From contig NZ_RHHS01000037.1 in the NCBI RefSeq assembly GCF_003710935.1, positions 1-64,000 of the forward strand: 64,000 nt of DNA. The letters run 5' to 3'. The position numbers and the translations under genes are program-made. This stretch comes from Brevibacillus gelatini (GTDB taxonomy: Bacteria > Bacillota > Bacilli > Brevibacillales > Brevibacillaceae). A model generated the notes under the pieces. It had not been told where the DNA came from and searched no databases. It was given only the letters and a program-made list of their open reading frames with translations. This document shows positions 61,968 to 64,000 of the stretch, one piece after another; position 1 is the stretch's first letter; each line of letters starts with the position of its first letter.

Positions 61968-62882
61968 CTATTTTCTCAACTTGCCAGCCTGCGGCGACTT
62001 GTGCGCCTGCAAGCACATGTAGCTGATAACGCCAAAAAGAATGGTAATAATCATCGAGTGCAGCAGCGTAGCATACAGGTGAAGCTTGAATAAAACCACG
62101 AATCCGCCGCTGAACACCTGCAGGATGACGAGCACGAAAGCGAGAATGCTTGCGCTGTACAGATCGCGGCGCTTTTCCTTGAAGTGGCGCATCGCGTAAA
62201 TCATCGTGCCGAGCAGCAAAAATACCAGAACCAACGCGCCCAGCCTGTGGGCAAAATGAATGCCTGTCTGACCGGAGAGCTGCGGAATCAGCTGCCCCTG
62301 GCACAACGGCCAGTCGCTGCACCCCATGCTCGATCCGGTATGCCGGACGTACGCTCCGAGATAGACCACCCCGTAAGTATACGCCGCCACGAGCCAGATC
62401 CAATTGCGAAAGCCCCGCGAAGCCGTATCCTGGACCATGCTCGCCATCTTGTCCCGCTGCAGCACGAACCCGGTCAACAGAAACACACCGGTAAAAGCCA
62501 GCAGGGAGAAGCCGAAGTGCAGAGCCAGCACGGAAGACGATTGCGGCCAGATGACCGCAGAAGCACCAAGGATGGACTCCAGAACGATAAAAAACAGACC
62601 GAACAGGGCGAGATTGCGCACTTCCCGGTTACCCCGATAGTGGCGCCAGCACAGCACGGAGAAAAGAACCACGACGATGCCGGCTACGCCTGTAATCAGG
62701 CGGTGCATGTACTCAATAATTGAAGCCAAGGTATACTCCGGGACCCATTTGCCATTACAGAGCGGCCAGTCGTTTCCACAGCCCAGACCGGAATCTGTTT
62801 TGGTCACAAGCGACCCGGCGAACATGACGATAAACATGACGAGAGTAGCAAGAACGGCTAGAGGTTTCAGCCATTTTTCCAT
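61968..62882 (-). CDS. ctaA: Heme A synthase
   Basis: This 304-aa membrane enzyme oxidises heme O to heme A for cytochrome aa3 oxidase. It has eight TM segments in two related halves. Paired-Cys loops are GLGCGNDWPLCNG (residues about 35-47) and SMGCSDWPLCQG. Heme-ligand His lie in EYMHRLITG, LALHFGFSLL, HFAHRLGALV and LLHSMIITIL. All expected elements are present. It is followed by a hairpin and preceded, 136 bp upstream, by ctaB in the same direction. Confidence 0.95.
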   Translation of the reverse strand: MEKWLKPLAVLATLVMFIVMFAGSLVTKTDSGLGCGNDWPLCNGKWVPEYTLASIIEYMHRLITGVAGIVVVLFSVLCWRHYRGNREVRNLALFGLFFIVLESILGASAVIWPQSSSVLALHFGFSLLAFTGVFLLTGFVLQRDKMASMVQDTASRGFRNWIWLVAAYTYGVVYLGAYVRHTGSSMGCSDWPLCQGQLIPQLSGQTGIHFAHRLGALVLVFLLLGTMIYAMRHFKEKRRDLYSASILAFVLVILQVFSGGFVVLFKLHLYATLLHSMIITILFGVISYMCLQAHKSPQAGKLRK

Positions 62883-62964
62883 AGTGAATACACCCTGTTT
62901 CCTGTGATGTTTGAGACTCTCGGTAAAGCAGCCTCTTAACTGTTGCCCTCTCTAACATTAATGA

Positions 62965-62991
62965 AACATCCCCTGCCAAGCAAGGGATGTT
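62965..62991. terminator. Hairpin between ctaB and ctaA
   Basis: AACATCCC...GGGATGTT pairs, with T-poor flanks. It may attenuate transcription from ctaB into ctaA rather than end it. Confidence 0.5.
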
Positions 62992-63018
62992 CCGTGAACA
63001 TTTGGTGAGTGTTTCGTG

Positions 63019-63951
63019 TCAATAATGGTTCACCATTGTGCTGATAACGATGACGGCACAAAAGATGGTCAAATACAGAATCGAATAGCCGAACAGCTTG
63101 CGTGCCCAGGCGAGATCGTCTTTGGCCTTGAAGCCCTGGAACAGCAGCACCATGTACACGATGCCCATCAAGCCCATGACAATCAGGTAGACGTAGCCTA
63201 CACTGCCATGGATAAAGAGCAAAAGCGAAGCCGGGAACAGGACAGAGCCCCACAACACCATCTGCCGCTTCGTTTCGGCAAAACCTTTCACGACTGGCAG
63301 CATCGGCAGATTGCCAGCGCGGTATTCTTCTGTTTTCAGCATCGCCAGCGCGAGGAAGTGCGGCGGCTGCCACAGGAACAAAATCAGGAACAGCAGCCAT
63401 GCCGCCGGGTCCATGCTGTTCGTTACGGCTACCCAGCCGATGACTGGCGGAGCCGCACCGGAGATTCCGCCTACGACGGTGTTCAAGGTGGTCACACGCT
63501 TGAGCGGCGTGTAAATCAATACGTAGAAAATATGACCAATCAGTCCCCAGACAGCAGCCAGCGGATTCGCGAATACCGCCAGCACGGCCAAACCTGCGAG
63601 CAGCAAGCCAATTCCCAGAACAATCGCAACGCGTGGAGAGATCCGCCCGGCTGCGAGCGCGCGTCCTCTGGTCCGCTTCATTTTTTTGTCCAGATCGCGG
63701 TCATAGTAGTTGTTTAACGTCGCACCCGACATAATCACCAAAGCAGTACCGAGCATGGTAAAAATCGCCAGTTTCCAGTCTGGATAACCGTAAGATGCCA
63801 GCCATAAAGCAGCGAAGGTGGTCATCAGGTTGGACATGGTAATTCCAGGCTTTGTCAGTTCTACGTAGTCCCGAAAAGTTGCCGGTTCTCCCGGTTGTGC
63901 CTGCAGGGGCGTCTCACTATCAAGCGATTCCTGCATTGTCACTTGCTGGTC
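63019..63951 (-). CDS. ctaB: Protoheme IX farnesyltransferase (heme O synthase)
   Basis: This 310-aa UbiA-family prenyltransferase adds a farnesyl chain to heme B to give heme O, the substrate of CtaA. Motifs include LNNYYDRDLDKKMKRTRGR (first Asp-rich site, residues about 80-98), GGISGAAPPVIGW, and WQPPHFLALAMLKTEEYRAG (second site). It has nine predicted TM helices. Start is GTG after CAGGAGGTACAAAAC. The frame upstream to 63999 is not supported by a ribosome site. Confidence 0.95.
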   Translation of the reverse strand, partial: DQQVTMQESLDSETPLQAQPGEPATFRDYVELTKPGITMSNLMTTFAALWLASYGYPDWKLAIFTMLGTALVIMSGATLNNYYDRDLDKKMKRTRGRALAAGRISPRVAIVLGIGLLLAGLAVLAVFANPLAAVWGLIGHIFYVLIYTPLKRVTTLNTVVGGISGAAPPVIGWVAVTNSMDPAAWLLFLILFLWQPPHFLALAMLKTEEYRAGNLPMLPVVKGFAETKRQMVLWGSVLFPASLLLFIHGSVGYVYLIVMGLMGIVYMVLLFQGFKAKDDLAWARKLFGYSILYLTIFCAVIVISTMVNHY

Positions 63952-64000
63952 CACGTTTTGTACCTCCTGTCTGAATCTATCTGAACGTGTGAATTTCAAT

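Noticed and set aside
1-64000. tRNA, rRNA, CRISPR array, intact insertion sequence or prophage
   Set aside because: I looked for cloverleaf ends, regular spaced repeats, terminal inverted repeats and clustered phage genes and saw none. Only relics of mobile elements are present.

Overview
The window looks like a chromosomal segment of a Gram-positive, endospore-forming Bacillota, most plausibly Brevibacillus or a close relative in Paenibacillaceae. That is an inference from gene content and protein flavour: ctaA/ctaB, AddAB rather than RecBCD, a YyaC-type sporulation protein, Ald next to an AdeR-like activator, DUF2935 and many GGAGG ribosome sites. It is not a database result. Most of the segment is GC-rich and densely coding. 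Several AT-richer patches (about 1-6100, 42800-44800 and 60350-61850) look like accessory or decayed DNA.

Layout. 1-6500 is an accessory zone. It holds a two-gene split sigma factor (SigO/RsoA-like), frameshifted remnants including an XRE repressor tail, a coiled-coil membrane protein, a DUF2935 protein, a decayed group II intron reverse transcriptase, a small secreted-protein pair with a palindrome at its promoter, and an IS1182-type transposase fragment. 6609-9720 is a cobalt ECF importer, cbiMNQO, read leftward behind a cobalamin riboswitch. 9800-13600 holds pyrD (class 2), ald and a PucR/AdeR-type regulator. 13900-17630 holds a CheY-like regulator facing a BMP/Med-like surface protein and a histidine kinase. 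17600-21200 has an alpha/beta hydrolase, an S1-domain protein, ackA and a VanZ-like protein.

21200-25700 is an RND pump with a lipoprotein adaptor. It is followed by scoAB behind a near-perfect cre (CcpA) site, an esterase, an MFS exporter with a divergent LysR, and purU. 31600-35550 is an HlyD/ABC/ABC-2 exporter operon ending in its own TetR gene and preceded by two identical palindromic candidate operators. 35700-39400 joins a PrpF-type isomerase, a divergent LysR with a perfect palindrome in the shared promoter, and a CitMHS transporter. This looks like a tricarboxylate (aconitate-type) uptake and isomerisation module.

39400-45550 has a YyaC-like protein, topB, and a small low-GC cluster (NAGPA-like protein, membrane protein, lipoprotein). 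45660-47870 has an amino acid permease, an unexplained GC-rich spacer of about 330 bp, and a DinB-fold protein. 48128-60328 is a leftward recombination and repair block in the order sbcD-sbcC-addB-addA with overlapping or abutting genes. 60350-61670 is a low-GC island with a PhnP-like metallo-hydrolase. The window ends with ctaA and ctaB (heme A synthesis). I found no rRNA, tRNA, CRISPR array or intact mobile element.
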